Positions 18,284-25,951 of a stretch of DNA of 64,000 nucleotides are shown here, piece by piece (positions within the stretch are counted from its first letter, which is position 1; every line of letters starts with the position of its first letter). Origin of the DNA: Candidatus Allofournierella pullicola (GTDB lineage: Bacteria > Bacillota > Clostridia > Oscillospirales > Ruminococcaceae); assembly GCA_019114225.1 (NCBI GenBank), contig DXFW01000035.1, positions 17,063 through 81,062 on the forward strand. The letters run 5' to 3'. Made by a program: the position numbers and the translations under genes. The notes beneath the pieces are model-generated. The model saw only the letters and a program-made list of their open reading frames with translations. It did not search any database and was not told the DNA's origin.

Positions 18284-18359
18284 TGGTGCCTCCGATCGGA
18301 ATCGAACCAATGACACGGGGATTTTCAGTCCCCTGCTCTACCAACTGAGCTACAGAGGC
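18284..18359 (-). tRNA. tRNA-Phe (GAA)
   Basis: 76 nt with encoded CCA. Acceptor GCCTCTG/CGGAGGC with discriminator A, D-arm GCTCAGTTGGTAGAGC, anticodon stem GGGGA/TCCCC with loop containing GAA, T-arm GGTTCGATTCC. Third gene of the tRNA operon. Confidence 0.96.
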
Positions 18360-18366
18360 AAAAAAA

Positions 18367-18442
18367 TGGAGCGGCTTACGAGGCTCGAACTCGCTACCTC
18401 CACCTTGGCAAGGTGGCGCTCTACCAGATGAGCTAAAGCCGC
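18367..18442 (-). tRNA. tRNA-Gly (GCC)
   Basis: 76 nt with encoded CCA. Acceptor GCGGCTT/AAGCCGC, discriminator T, D-arm GCTCATCTGGTAGAGC, anticodon stem CCACC/GGTGG around loop TTGCCAA (anticodon GCC), T-loop GTTCGAGCC. Seven bases separate it from tRNA-Phe. Confidence 0.96.
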
Positions 18443-18445
18443 ACG

Positions 18446-18522
18446 TGGTCGGGATGACAGGATTTGAACCTGCGGCATCCTGCTCCCAAAGCAGGCGCGC
18501 TACCGAACTGCGCTACATCCCG
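18446..18522 (-). tRNA. tRNA-Pro (TGG)
   Basis: 77 nt with encoded CCA. Acceptor CGGGATG/CATCCCG, D-arm GCGCAGTTCGGTAGCGC, anticodon stem CCTGC/GCAGG around loop TTTGGGA (anticodon TGG), T-loop GGTTCAAATCC. First gene of the operon; three bases separate it from tRNA-Gly. Confidence 0.96.
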
Positions 18523-18627
18523 TTGGCCGGGGCCGGGCTGCGTCCTGTCGTTTTGAGAACTGCGCCGTGTCCCGTGCTGAGCCGCCGGGAGTGCCTTGCG
18601 GGGGCCGCCCGGCAGGGCGCTTTTGCT

Positions 18628-18656
18628 ATTATAACCGATTCGTCCCCCCGCGTCAA
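18628..18656 (-). promoter_or_regulatory. Promoter of the Pro-Gly-Phe tRNA operon
   Basis: TTGACG, 17 bp, TATAAT on the minus strand about 100 bp before tRNA-Pro; a near-consensus promoter suited to stable RNA. Confidence 0.8.
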
Positions 18657-18675
18657 TGCGGAGGGACGAAATTTT

Positions 18676-19173
18676 TTATTTTTCCTGCGCGGCCCGTTTT
18701 TCCTCGGCCTCTTCGGTGATGTCCTGGATCTCCGCCTGCCGCCGCTCCAGCTCCTGCTCCATCTGGGATTCCTCGGTCTTGATCTCCCAGTGGATGAGGA
18801 AGGTCAGCGCCGCCCGCAGCACGATGATGGCGGCCACCAGCCCGATCTCGGTGAATTCGCGCACCACAACAGTGCGCAAGATCTCGCTGCCCAGCTTGAA
18901 TTCCAGGCCCATGGCCATGCCCTTGGCCAGCTTGAGGCGGGTCAGGGGGTCACGGCGGATATAGTTCAGAATGCCCTGCAGCGCCGCCACAACGATGACG
19001 CCCACGCCGATGAACTCCAGCAGCACCACCGACAGGTTCACCAACGTCACCAGGCCCTCGTGGAGCTGCTCATAGAGCGTGCTGAAAAACATCGGGTCGG
19101 CATTCGTCACCGCTTGGGGGATCGGGGTCGGGATCGGGGTCGCCATCGGAGCCATGCCCGCCATCAGTTCCAT
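18676..19173 (-). CDS. DUF1622 family membrane protein
   Basis: 165 residues starting at ATG 19173 behind AAGGAGG. After a Pro/Thr-rich N-terminus (MATPIPTPIPQAV) there are three hydrophobic helices: LVNLSVVLLEFIGVGVIVVAALQGI, a conserved LAKGMAMGLEFKLGSEILRTVVV amphipathic stretch, and IGLVAAIIVLRAALTFLIHWEI. The EFKLGSEILRT core is characteristic of DUF1622. The C-terminus is a charged coiled-coil-like tail rich in Glu. Function unknown; the family is common in anaerobes. Confidence 0.85.
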   Translation of the reverse strand: MELMAGMAPMATPIPTPIPQAVTNADPMFFSTLYEQLHEGLVTLVNLSVVLLEFIGVGVIVVAALQGILNYIRRDPLTRLKLAKGMAMGLEFKLGSEILRTVVVREFTEIGLVAAIIVLRAALTFLIHWEIKTEESQMEQELERRQAEIQDITEEAEEKRAAQEK

Positions 19174-19279
19174 GTTCCTTCCTCCTTGCGCCCGCAGGCC
19201 GCAACGCCGGGCGCTTTCGTTTTGTAATATAATAAGTATATCAGATGTTCCGACGTTTGCATAGGCCCAGCGTGCGCGC

Positions 19280-19315
19280 AAAAAAGGCTCCGCCGCAATC
19301 GGCGGAGCCTTTTTT
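19280..19315. terminator. Bidirectional terminator
   Basis: GGCTCCGCCG CAAT CGGCGGAGCC flanked by A-run and T-run; directly after the stop of the CotF-like gene (minus strand). Confidence 0.8.
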
Positions 19316-19320
19316 CAGTT

Positions 19321-19776
19321 TCAGCGGTACATGCCGTTGGCCTGCATATAATCCGCGATCTGCTTGCCGTGGTGCTGTTCCTGCTGCTGAATGCCGCTGA
19401 GCACCTGGCGGCTCTTCTCGTCGCAGAATTCGAACACCGAGGTGTTGTACACCGCCGCCACATACTTCTCGGTGGCCAGCAGGTCCGCCAGCAGATAGGC
19501 GTCCTGCTTTTTGCCCGCGCGGGTGGCGGTGGAGCGGGGCGCGGCCTGCTGTTTGGCCGCCTTGGGCTGGGTGGCCGCCGGGGCGGGCACCTTGCCCGCC
19601 AGCATGTCGGTCACGGTGTCGTAATGGTTCTGCTCCGCCTTGGCGATCTGGCCCAGCATGGTCTTGAGGGCCGGGTCACAGGCGGCCTCGGCGGCCTTCT
19701 GGTACTTTTCGGCACACAGTTTTTCCTCGTTCTGCAAGTCCTTCAAAAGGCTCTGTTCCTTTTTGGTCATGGGCAT
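19321..19776 (-). CDS. CotF-like spore coat / ferritin-like helical protein
   Basis: 151 residues forming two four-helix-bundle halves: TKKEQSLLKDLQNEEKLCAEKYQKAAEAACDPALKTMLGQIAKAEQNHYDTV and QDAYLLADLLATEKYVAAVYNTSVFEFCDEKSRQVLSGIQQQEQHHGKQIADYM, joined by an Ala/Pro/Lys linker (about 65-90). Glu-rich helices with ExxxH-like spacing and the LLADLLATEKYVA motif match clostridial CotF-type coat proteins. AGGAG precedes the ATG (an ATG two codons later is also possible). Its presence suggests a spore-forming ancestry, but the protein also occurs in species not known to sporulate. Confidence 0.75.
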   Translation of the reverse strand: MPMTKKEQSLLKDLQNEEKLCAEKYQKAAEAACDPALKTMLGQIAKAEQNHYDTVTDMLAGKVPAPAATQPKAAKQQAAPRSTATRAGKKQDAYLLADLLATEKYVAAVYNTSVFEFCDEKSRQVLSGIQQQEQHHGKQIADYMQANGMYR

Positions 19777-19848
19777 GTTTTTCTCTCTCCTTTTTTCGCG
19801 TTTTGCGCGGTATGGTGTCAGTGTTCCCCAAAAACTGCCCGCTATGCG

Positions 19849-19884
19849 AAAAAAGCCCGGCGGCCCGAAAAGGGCCGCCGGGGC
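19849..19884 (-). terminator. glpK terminator
   Basis: CCCGGCGGCCC TTTT GGGCCGCCGGG stem followed by TTTTTTCGC on the minus strand. Confidence 0.85.
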
Positions 19885-19902
19885 GGTGGGTTATGTATGA
19901 GT

Positions 19903-21393
19903 TCAGTCCTCCACCCAGTCCTTGGCGCGGCGCACGGCCTTGTGCCAGCCGGCCACCAGCTTCTCCCGCTTTTCTTCTTCCATGGCGGGCTCGTAGAGTT
20001 TGTCCAGCGTCCACTGGCGGCGGATGTCGTCCAGGCTGGACCACACCCCGGTGGCCAGGCCCGCCAGATAGGCCGCGCCCAGGGCGGTGGTCTCCCGGAT
20101 CATGGGCCGGCGGATGGTGCGGGCCACGATGTCCGCCTGGAACTGCATGAGGTAGTTGTTGGCGGAGGCGCCGCCGTCCACCCGCAGCTCCCGCAGCTGA
20201 ATACCGGTGTCCTGCTCCATGGCCCACAGCACATCGGCGGTCTGGTAGGCGATGGACTCCAGGCTGGCCCGGATGATGTGGTTGCGCCCCGCGCCCCGGG
20301 TCAGGCCCAGAATGGCGCCCCGGGCGTACATGTCCCAGTGAGGCGCGCCCAGCCCGGTGAAGGCGGGCACCACATAAACGCCGGCCGAGTCCTTCACTTT
20401 GGTGGCGAAATACTCGGTGTCCGACGCTTCGGTGATGAGGTGCAGCTCGTCCCGCAGCCACTGGACCACCGCGCCGCCCACGAACACGCTGCCCTCCAGG
20501 GCGTACTGCACCTTGCCCTCCCGGCCCACGGCGATGGTGGTAAGCAGGCCGTTCTTGCTCTGGTACATCCTCTCGCCGGTGTTCATCAGAAGGAAGCAGC
20601 CGGTGCCGTAGGTGTTTTTGGCCTCGCCCGGCTCAAAGCAGGTCTGGCCGAAGAGGGCGGCCTGCTGGTCGCCGGCAATGCCCGCGATGGGCACCTCCAC
20701 CCCCTGGATGTTCACATGGCCGTAGACCTCGCTGCAGCTTTTGACCTCAGGCAGCATATTCATGGGAATACCCAGCCGGGCGCAGATGGCCTTGTCCCAA
20801 CACAGATCCTTGATGTTATAAAGCATGGTGCGGCTGGCGTTGGTGTAGTCGGTCACATGCACCTTGCCGCCGGTGAGCTTCCAGATGAGCCAGGTGTCCA
20901 CGGTGCCGAAGAGCAGCTTGCCCGCCTCGGCCTTTTCCTTGGCGCCGGGCACGTTTTCCAAGATCCACTGGATCTTGGTGGCGGAGAAATAGGCGTCCAC
21001 CAAAAGGCCGGTGTGGTCCTTCACATAGGCGGTGAACTCCGCGTCCTCTTTCAGTGTTTCGCACAACGCGGCGGTGCGCCGGCACTGCCACACGATGGCG
21101 TTGTAGACCGGGCGGCCGGTGTCCTTGTCCCAGACGATGGCGGTCTCCCGCTGGTTGGTAATGCCGATACCGGCAATTTCCCGCACGTCCACGCCGCTCT
21201 GGGCCAGCACCTCCATCAGCACGCCGTACTGGCTGGAGTAGATCTCCATGGGGTCGTGCTCCACCCAGCCGGGATGGGGGTAGTGCTGGGTGAACTCCTT
21301 CTGGGCCAGCTGCACGATGTTCTGATGTTCGTCAAACAAAATGCAGCGGCTGCTGGTGGTGCCCTGGTCCAGGGCGATCACATACTTTTTCAC
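19903..21393 (-). CDS. glpK: Glycerol kinase
   Basis: Phosphorylates glycerol to sn-glycerol-3-phosphate, 496 residues, full length. FGGY-kinase landmarks: [18 protein letters not shown] (phosphate 1 motif), [42 protein letters not shown] with [32 protein letters not shown] and the C-terminal signature [17 protein letters not shown]. No PTS HPr-target His loop could be confirmed by eye. The start is GTG 21393 behind AGGAGG. It follows glpP by 59 bases on the same strand, so the leader terminator upstream of glpP should control both. Confidence 0.97.
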   Translation of the reverse strand: MKKYVIALDQGTTSSRCILFDEHQNIVQLAQKEFTQHYPHPGWVEHDPMEIYSSQYGVLMEVLAQSGVDVREIAGIGITNQRETAIVWDKDTGRPVYNAIVWQCRRTAALCETLKEDAEFTAYVKDHTGLLVDAYFSATKIQWILENVPGAKEKAEAGKLLFGTVDTWLIWKLTGGKVHVTDYTNASRTMLYNIKDLCWDKAICARLGIPMNMLPEVKSCSEVYGHVNIQGVEVPIAGIAGDQQAALFGQTCFEPGEAKNTYGTGCFLLMNTGERMYQSKNGLLTTIAVGREGKVQYALEGSVFVGGAVVQWLRDELHLITEASDTEYFATKVKDSAGVYVVPAFTGLGAPHWDMYARGAILGLTRGAGRNHIIRASLESIAYQTADVLWAMEQDTGIQLRELRVDGGASANNYLMQFQADIVARTIRRPMIRETTALGAAYLAGLATGVWSSLDDIRRQWTLDKLYEPAMEEEKREKLVAGWHKAVRRAKDWVED

Positions 21394-21452
21394 GGCGTGG
21401 CGCCTCCTTTTTTATCTGCTCTCCGCCGGGCCCGCGCCCGCCGGGTTTCGCT

Positions 21453-22031
21453 TCACATCTCCCAGACCGCCGGGCAGGTGGTGGACACCGCCGCCGCCCC
21501 CGCCCGCATGGCGGCCATGACCTCGTCTTTATATTTGATGAGCCCGCCGGCGATCACCGGCGTGGCGGTGGACTGGGTAATCTCGGTGATGACCCGGGGC
21601 ATGATCCCAGGCAGGATCTCGATGAAATCCGGCTTGCCCACCGCCAGCTGCGCCGGCAGGTTGGACAGCGCCAGCGAATCCAGAATGAAGGCCCGCTGCA
21701 CCGTGAGCAGCCCCAGGTGCCGCGCCCGGCGCACCAGCGCCGGCCGGGTGGAGATGATCCCGTCCGGCGCGCACATGCGGGTGAGGCCGTCCACTGCCAC
21801 CTCCCGCTGGCTCAGGCCGTCCAGCAGGTCGATGTGCACGATGGCCAGCTTGCCCGCCGCCCGCACCCGCTCCACCAGGTCCGGGATGTTCACCACCGAA
21901 CCAAACAGCAGAAAAATCACCTCGCACTCGCTTTGCAGCGCGGCGGCAAGGCCCGTTTCGTCCTTCACCGCCGCGATGACCGGGCAGTCGAGCATGCGGT
22001 GTTTTTTGGTTTGAATGCTGTCGTTCTCCAT
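21453..22031 (-). CDS. glpP: Glycerol-3-phosphate responsive antiterminator GlpP
   Basis: 192-residue TIM-barrel-like RNA-binding regulator. Family cues: CPVIAAVKDETGLAAALQSECEVIFLLFG, LAIVHIDLLDGLSQREVAVDGL, PDGIISTRPALVRRARHLGLLTVQRAFILDSLAL and DFIEILPGIMPRVITEITQSTATPVIAGGLI. In Bacillus GlpP, with glycerol-3-phosphate bound, prevents termination in leaders of glp mRNAs. Upstream is a promoter (22140-22168) and a terminator hairpin (22092-22116), consistent with autogenous antitermination. Confidence 0.93.
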   Translation of the reverse strand: MENDSIQTKKHRMLDCPVIAAVKDETGLAAALQSECEVIFLLFGSVVNIPDLVERVRAAGKLAIVHIDLLDGLSQREVAVDGLTRMCAPDGIISTRPALVRRARHLGLLTVQRAFILDSLALSNLPAQLAVGKPDFIEILPGIMPRVITEITQSTATPVIAGGLIKYKDEVMAAMRAGAAAVSTTCPAVWEM

Positions 22032-22091
22032 GCCTTGTGTTCCCTCTGTTGCCCCTCAAGATTGATAAAAAATAAACAGTTTAAAAGGAAA

Positions 22092-22116
22092 GCGGGACGA
22101 ACCCCGTTCGCCCCGC
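22092..22116 (-). terminator. Leader terminator of the glpP-glpK operon
   Basis: GCGGGGCGAAC GGG GTTCGTCCCGC stem (one G-U) followed on the minus strand by TTTCCTTTTAA, lying between the promoter and glpP rather than after a gene. Candidate GlpP target. Confidence 0.6.
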
Positions 22117-22139
22117 TCGTTACTCATTGGACATAGTTT

Positions 22140-22168
22140 ATTATCGCAGGCCGGCGGGCAAAAGTAAA
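22140..22168 (-). promoter_or_regulatory. Probable glpP-glpK promoter
   Basis: TTTACT, 17 bp, GATAAT on the minus strand; predicted start about 15 bases before the leader hairpin. Nothing else recognised in 22169-22247. Confidence 0.45.
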
Positions 22169-22247
22169 GTCCTTCGGGCAAAAACCGTCCATTTGGACAA
22201 ACAAAAAGCCGAATTTTTTATGTTTTTAATGAAAATTCTTGTTCCTG

Positions 22248-22277
22248 TTGACAGAAAACGCTTTCCCATGGTAGTAT
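22248..22277 (+). promoter_or_regulatory. Promoter of the hydrolase-membrane fusion gene
   Basis: TTGACA, 18 bp, TAGTAT on the plus strand. Transcription would start near 22284 and first meet the terminator at 22314-22349. Confidence 0.6.
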
Positions 22278-22313
22278 GATTTCGTCGAATATGCTCCAGA
22301 GTGTTGGAAGTGA

Positions 22314-22349
22314 GCGTAAGAGCAAGATTGATTGCTCTTACGCTTTTTT
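22314..22349 (+). terminator. Leader terminator before the hydrolase-membrane fusion gene
   Basis: GCGTAAGAGCAA GATTGA TTGCTCTTACGC perfect 12-bp stem followed by TTTTTT, about 100 bp upstream of the ATG and downstream of the promoter. Acts as an attenuator, or as the end of a very short (about 65 nt) RNA. Confidence 0.8.
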
Positions 22350-22449
22350 CATAATCTGGTGCATAAAATTGCAGCCGGGTCGGTGCGCAAGGCGCGGCTG
22401 GTCTCCCGCAACAGCAAAATGCAAACCATCAAAAAACAGGAGGAGAATC

Positions 22450-24282
22450 ATGAAAAAAAGAACTGCGGTATTCTGGTTATGCATTGCGTTGGTGATCTGT
22501 CTGGTGAGCGCGGTGGGCGCGAGCTTCGTGCAGACAAACTTCGGCCATGTCACCATTCGCGACCTTCGCTTTGAGACCGCCAGCGGCCACACCATGAGCG
22601 CACTACTGCTCGTGCCGGACAACGCCACTCCCGAGACCCCCGCGCCGGCCATTGTTTGCAGCCACGGCTGGTATAACAACCGTGAAATGCAGGACCTGAA
22701 CTATGTGGAATACGCCCGCCGCGGCTTTGTGGTGCTTTCCATTGACATGTACGGCCACGGCAATTCGGAGAACCTGCCCACCGGCGAATGGTGGAACCCC
22801 GAAAACAACGCCAACGGCATGTATGACGCGGTCCAGATGATGGCCGGCCTGCCTTTTGTGGACGCCAGCCGGATCGGTGTTACCGGTCATTCCAACGGCG
22901 CTCTGGCCAGCCGCACCGCCGTTTTGCTGGACAACGAAGCCGCCGAGCCGCTGATCGCCGCCGCGCTTCTGGTTTCCAACGACGCGGTCTACACCGACGA
23001 GGAAGGCGCTTATTACAACATGTTCGGCAGCCGCGACGCGGGCATCGTCGCCTGCCAGTACGATGAGTTCTTCCACCGGGTGAGCCTGCCGGACGGCAGC
23101 CGCTCTGTCTGCCGCGATTACATTGACCAGGCCACGGCCCAGTCCTTCCTGCACTTCGGCCAGGACCCCGCCGGGCTGGAAGCACGCTCCAGCTACACCA
23201 TGTACACCGAACAGATCGACGGCGAGGAGTCCATCCGCGTTATCTACAACCCGGCGATCACCCATCCCTGGGCGCACTTCTCCAAGGGCGTTGTGACCTC
23301 CAGCGTCGAATTCTTTGACGCCGCGCTGGACGCCCCCATCAAGATCGACGGCTCGAATCAGATCTGGCAGTTCAAGGCGTTCTTCAACGCCATCGGCCTT
23401 GTGGGCTTTGTGATGTTCGCGGTGAACCTGGCGCTGGTGCTGCTGGACTCCAAGGTCTTCGGCTCGCTGAAAGCCGCCGCCCCCGTGCAGCCTGCTCCCG
23501 CCCTCACCGGCAAGCGCCGCAGCTGGTTCTGGGTCAGCAACCTGCTGGCAACGCTGTTCTCCATCCTGGTCTACATGATCGGCTACTCTTACATCGGCAA
23601 GCTCCGCCCCGCCTTCCTGCCGCAGGCGCCCGTGTTCTTCATCGGTGTCTGGAGCCTGCTGTGCGGCCTGTTCGCCCTGGTCCTGATCTGGGTGGGCGGC
23701 AAGCTCAACGGCCAGGAGGACACGGTGGCCAACGGCGTGCGCATCAGCGGCGCCAAGCTGGGCAAGACCGTTGTTCTGGCGCTGGTGGTGGCGGCTGCCT
23801 CCTACGGGCTGGTCTTTGCCGCAGACTACTTCTTCAAGACCGACTTCCGTCTGTGGGTCCTGCCGCTGAAGGCCTTCACCGCCGACAAGCTGCCCATCAT
23901 CGCGATGTATCTGCCCTTCTTCCTTGTTTATTACATCTGCAACAGCATTTCCATCAACAGCTACAGCTATTTCCAGCTGGGCAAAAAGTCCTGGGGCAAC
24001 ATCACCGCGCTGGCGGTGTTCAACGGCCTGGCCTCGCTGATCATGATCGTGATCATCTACGGCTGCTTCTTTGCCACCGGCCGTCTGCCCAACGAGTTCC
24101 TGCCCTGGTTCGGCGGCAGCATCATCGGCATCTGGCTGTATCCCATCGTGGTGATCCTGCCTGTGGCCGCTGTGGTCTCCCGCATTCTGTACAAACACAC
24201 CCGCAACCCCTACCTGGCGGGTATCATCATGGCGCTGCTGGTCACCACCATGAGCTGCACCAACACCCTCACCCAGCTCTGA
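22450..24282 (+). CDS. Alpha/beta hydrolase fused to a polytopic membrane domain
   Basis: 610 residues from ATG 22450 (CAGGAGG upstream). A signal-anchor helix (about 6-26) is followed by an extracytoplasmic alpha/beta hydrolase domain (about 30-300): ALLLVPDNATPETPAPAIVCSHGWY, VLSIDMYGHGNSE, the nucleophile elbow VTGHSNGALASR and a late HPWAHFSKG that could supply the His. The second half (about 305-610) has roughly eight membrane helices with a YYICNSISINSYSYF loop. Such fusions occur in gut Clostridia but I know of no assigned substrate; a lipid, glycerol ester or peptide ester is possible given the neighbouring glycerol genes. Monocistronic. Confidence 0.8.
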   Translation: MKKRTAVFWLCIALVICLVSAVGASFVQTNFGHVTIRDLRFETASGHTMSALLLVPDNATPETPAPAIVCSHGWYNNREMQDLNYVEYARRGFVVLSIDMYGHGNSENLPTGEWWNPENNANGMYDAVQMMAGLPFVDASRIGVTGHSNGALASRTAVLLDNEAAEPLIAAALLVSNDAVYTDEEGAYYNMFGSRDAGIVACQYDEFFHRVSLPDGSRSVCRDYIDQATAQSFLHFGQDPAGLEARSSYTMYTEQIDGEESIRVIYNPAITHPWAHFSKGVVTSSVEFFDAALDAPIKIDGSNQIWQFKAFFNAIGLVGFVMFAVNLALVLLDSKVFGSLKAAAPVQPAPALTGKRRSWFWVSNLLATLFSILVYMIGYSYIGKLRPAFLPQAPVFFIGVWSLLCGLFALVLIWVGGKLNGQEDTVANGVRISGAKLGKTVVLALVVAAASYGLVFAADYFFKTDFRLWVLPLKAFTADKLPIIAMYLPFFLVYYICNSISINSYSYFQLGKKSWGNITALAVFNGLASLIMIVIIYGCFFATGRLPNEFLPWFGGSIIGIWLYPIVVILPVAAVVSRILYKHTRNPYLAGIIMALLVTTMSCTNTLTQL

Positions 24283-24326
24283 TCGGCGATGCTTTTGCGG
24301 AGCGGCGGGTTTTTCCCGCCGCTCCC

Positions 24327-24355
24327 TTGCATCACGGCAAAGAGTGTGTTATACT
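24327..24355 (+). promoter_or_regulatory. Promoter of the glycerol-3-phosphate dehydrogenase-like operon
   Basis: TTGCAT, 17 bp, TATACT on the plus strand. A GAGCGGCGGG/CCCGCCGCTC hairpin just upstream (about 24299-24324) could close the previous gene. Confidence 0.6.
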
Positions 24356-24391
24356 TGCTTTATAATTTTCATTATGCGCTTGTAGAGTTTG

Positions 24392-24449
24392 AGAGCAAAG
24401 CGGATCAACGCCCTTTCAGGGCTTTGTTTCCCTTTGCTCTTTTTATTTT
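24392..24449 (+). terminator. Leader terminator before the GlpA-like gene
   Basis: AGAGCAAAG (24392-24400) pairs with CTTTGCTCT (24432-24440), enclosing a second GCCC/GGGC stem; TTTTTATTTT follows. It lies between the promoter and the ATG at 24503, so it must be bypassed for expression: candidate GlpP antitermination site. Confidence 0.65.
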
Positions 24450-24502
24450 CGTCGCCGCACGGTTCCGGCGGGCGGCACATTCGGTTTGGGAGGTATTTTT
24501 CT

Positions 24503-25951
24503 ATGTACGATGTTGTCATCATCGGCTGCGGCGTTGTGGGTGCGTCGGCGGCCTATGAGCTGGCCCGCTACAAGCTGCGGGTGGCGGTGCTGGAAGCCGC
24601 GGCGGACATTGCCGCCGGCACCACAAAGGCCAACAGCGCCATCATCCACGCGGGCTACGACCCGGAGCCGGGCACCCTGATGGCCCGTCTCAACGTGGAG
24701 GGCAACCGCCTCACCGGCGAGATCTGCGAAAAGCTGCAGGTGCCCTTCAAGCGGGTGGGCTCGCTGGTGGTGGCCTTCAGCCCGGAACAGCTGCCCACCC
24801 TGCGCACCCTCTATGACCGGGGCTGCAAAAACGGCGTGCCCGGCCTGCGGCTGCTCTCCGGCGAGGAGGCCCGGGCCATGGAGCCGGGGCTTTCGGAAGA
24901 AGTGTGCGGCGCGCTTTTGGCGCCCAGCGCCGGGATCATCGACCCCTGGGGCTTTGCCATCGCCATGGCCGAGACCGCGGTGCGCGGCGGCGTGGAGGTG
25001 CGGCGGGACTGCCCCGTGACCGGGATCGAGGCCGCCGGGGAGGGCTTTGTGCTGCACACCCCCCAAGGCGACGTGACCGCCCGCTTTGTGCTGAACGCCG
25101 CCGGCGTGGACGCCGACCGGGTGCATGAAATGCTGGAACCCAACGACTGGGAGACCCTGCCCAGCCGGGGCGAGTATTACCTGCTGGACAAATCCGAACA
25201 CGACCGGGTGAGCCGGGTCATCTTCCAGTGCCCCGGCCCGGAGGGCAAGGGCGTGCTGGTGGCCCCCACCATCCACGGCAACCTCATCTGCGGCCCCAAC
25301 GCCCAGGGCGTGGAGGACCGGCTGGACCTGGGCAACACCGCCGCCGGCATGGAGGAGGTGCGGCGCAAAGCCGCCCGCAGCGTGCCGGGTGTGGAGTGGC
25401 GGCAGAACATCCGCAACTTCGCGGGCCTGCGGGCCAACACCACCCGCAGCGACTTCATCATTGAAGAGAGCAAGGCGTATCCCGGTTTCATCGATCTGGC
25501 GGGGATCAAAAGCCCGGGCCTTTCCAGCGCCCCGGCCATCGCAAAAATGGCGGTGGAAATGCTGAAAGCGGACGGCCTCGCCCTGGAGCCGGACCCGGAT
25601 TTTGTGGACAAACGGGAGCACATCGTGTTCAAAGAGCTTTCCGCCGAGGAGAAAAACGAGCTCATCCGCCGCGACCCCCGCTACGGCCGGGTGGTCTGCC
25701 GGTGTGAGACCATCACCGAAGGCGAGATCGTGGCGGCGCTGCACAGCCCCATCCCGCCCCGTTCCATCAACGGCGTCAAGCGCCGGTGCAACGCGGGCAT
25801 GGGCCGCTGCCAGGGCGGCTTCTGCGGGCCTCGGGTGCAGGAGATCATCGCCCGGGAGCTGGGGCTGGACCAGGCCGAAGTGCTGCTGGAACAGGCGGGC
25901 AGCACCATCCTGACGGGCAGGACCAAAACGGGAGGGAACGAACATGTATGA
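24503..25951 (+). CDS. GlpA-like FAD-dependent oxidoreductase with BFD-type [2Fe-2S] domain
   Basis: 482 residues, start at ATG 24503 behind GGGAGG. DAO fold: VVIIGCGVVGASAAYELARY at the N-terminus, TTKANSAIIHAGYDPEPGTL, and RNFAGLRANTTRSDFIIEES near the C-terminal part of the domain. A BFD-like segment follows with Cys at about 399, 401, 429, 436 and 441 (CRC...CNAGMGRCQGGFC), expected to hold a [2Fe-2S] cluster. Likely the catalytic subunit of an anaerobic glycerol-3-phosphate dehydrogenase that yields DHAP. Overlaps the next gene by 8 bases; GlpK would supply its substrate. Confidence 0.88.
   Translation: MYDVVIIGCGVVGASAAYELARYKLRVAVLEAAADIAAGTTKANSAIIHAGYDPEPGTLMARLNVEGNRLTGEICEKLQVPFKRVGSLVVAFSPEQLPTLRTLYDRGCKNGVPGLRLLSGEEARAMEPGLSEEVCGALLAPSAGIIDPWGFAIAMAETAVRGGVEVRRDCPVTGIEAAGEGFVLHTPQGDVTARFVLNAAGVDADRVHEMLEPNDWETLPSRGEYYLLDKSEHDRVSRVIFQCPGPEGKGVLVAPTIHGNLICGPNAQGVEDRLDLGNTAAGMEEVRRKAARSVPGVEWRQNIRNFAGLRANTTRSDFIIEESKAYPGFIDLAGIKSPGLSSAPAIAKMAVEMLKADGLALEPDPDFVDKREHIVFKELSAEEKNELIRRDPRYGRVVCRCETITEGEIVAALHSPIPPRSINGVKRRCNAGMGRCQGGFCGPRVQEIIARELGLDQAEVLLEQAGSTILTGRTKTGGNEHV

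Noticed and set aside
17838..18344. Minus-strand 168-codon frame through the tandem repeats with repeated FANFRGGP-like segments
   Set aside because: The peptide repetition only mirrors the DNA repeats, the frame begins inside tRNA-Phe, and there is no ribosome site.
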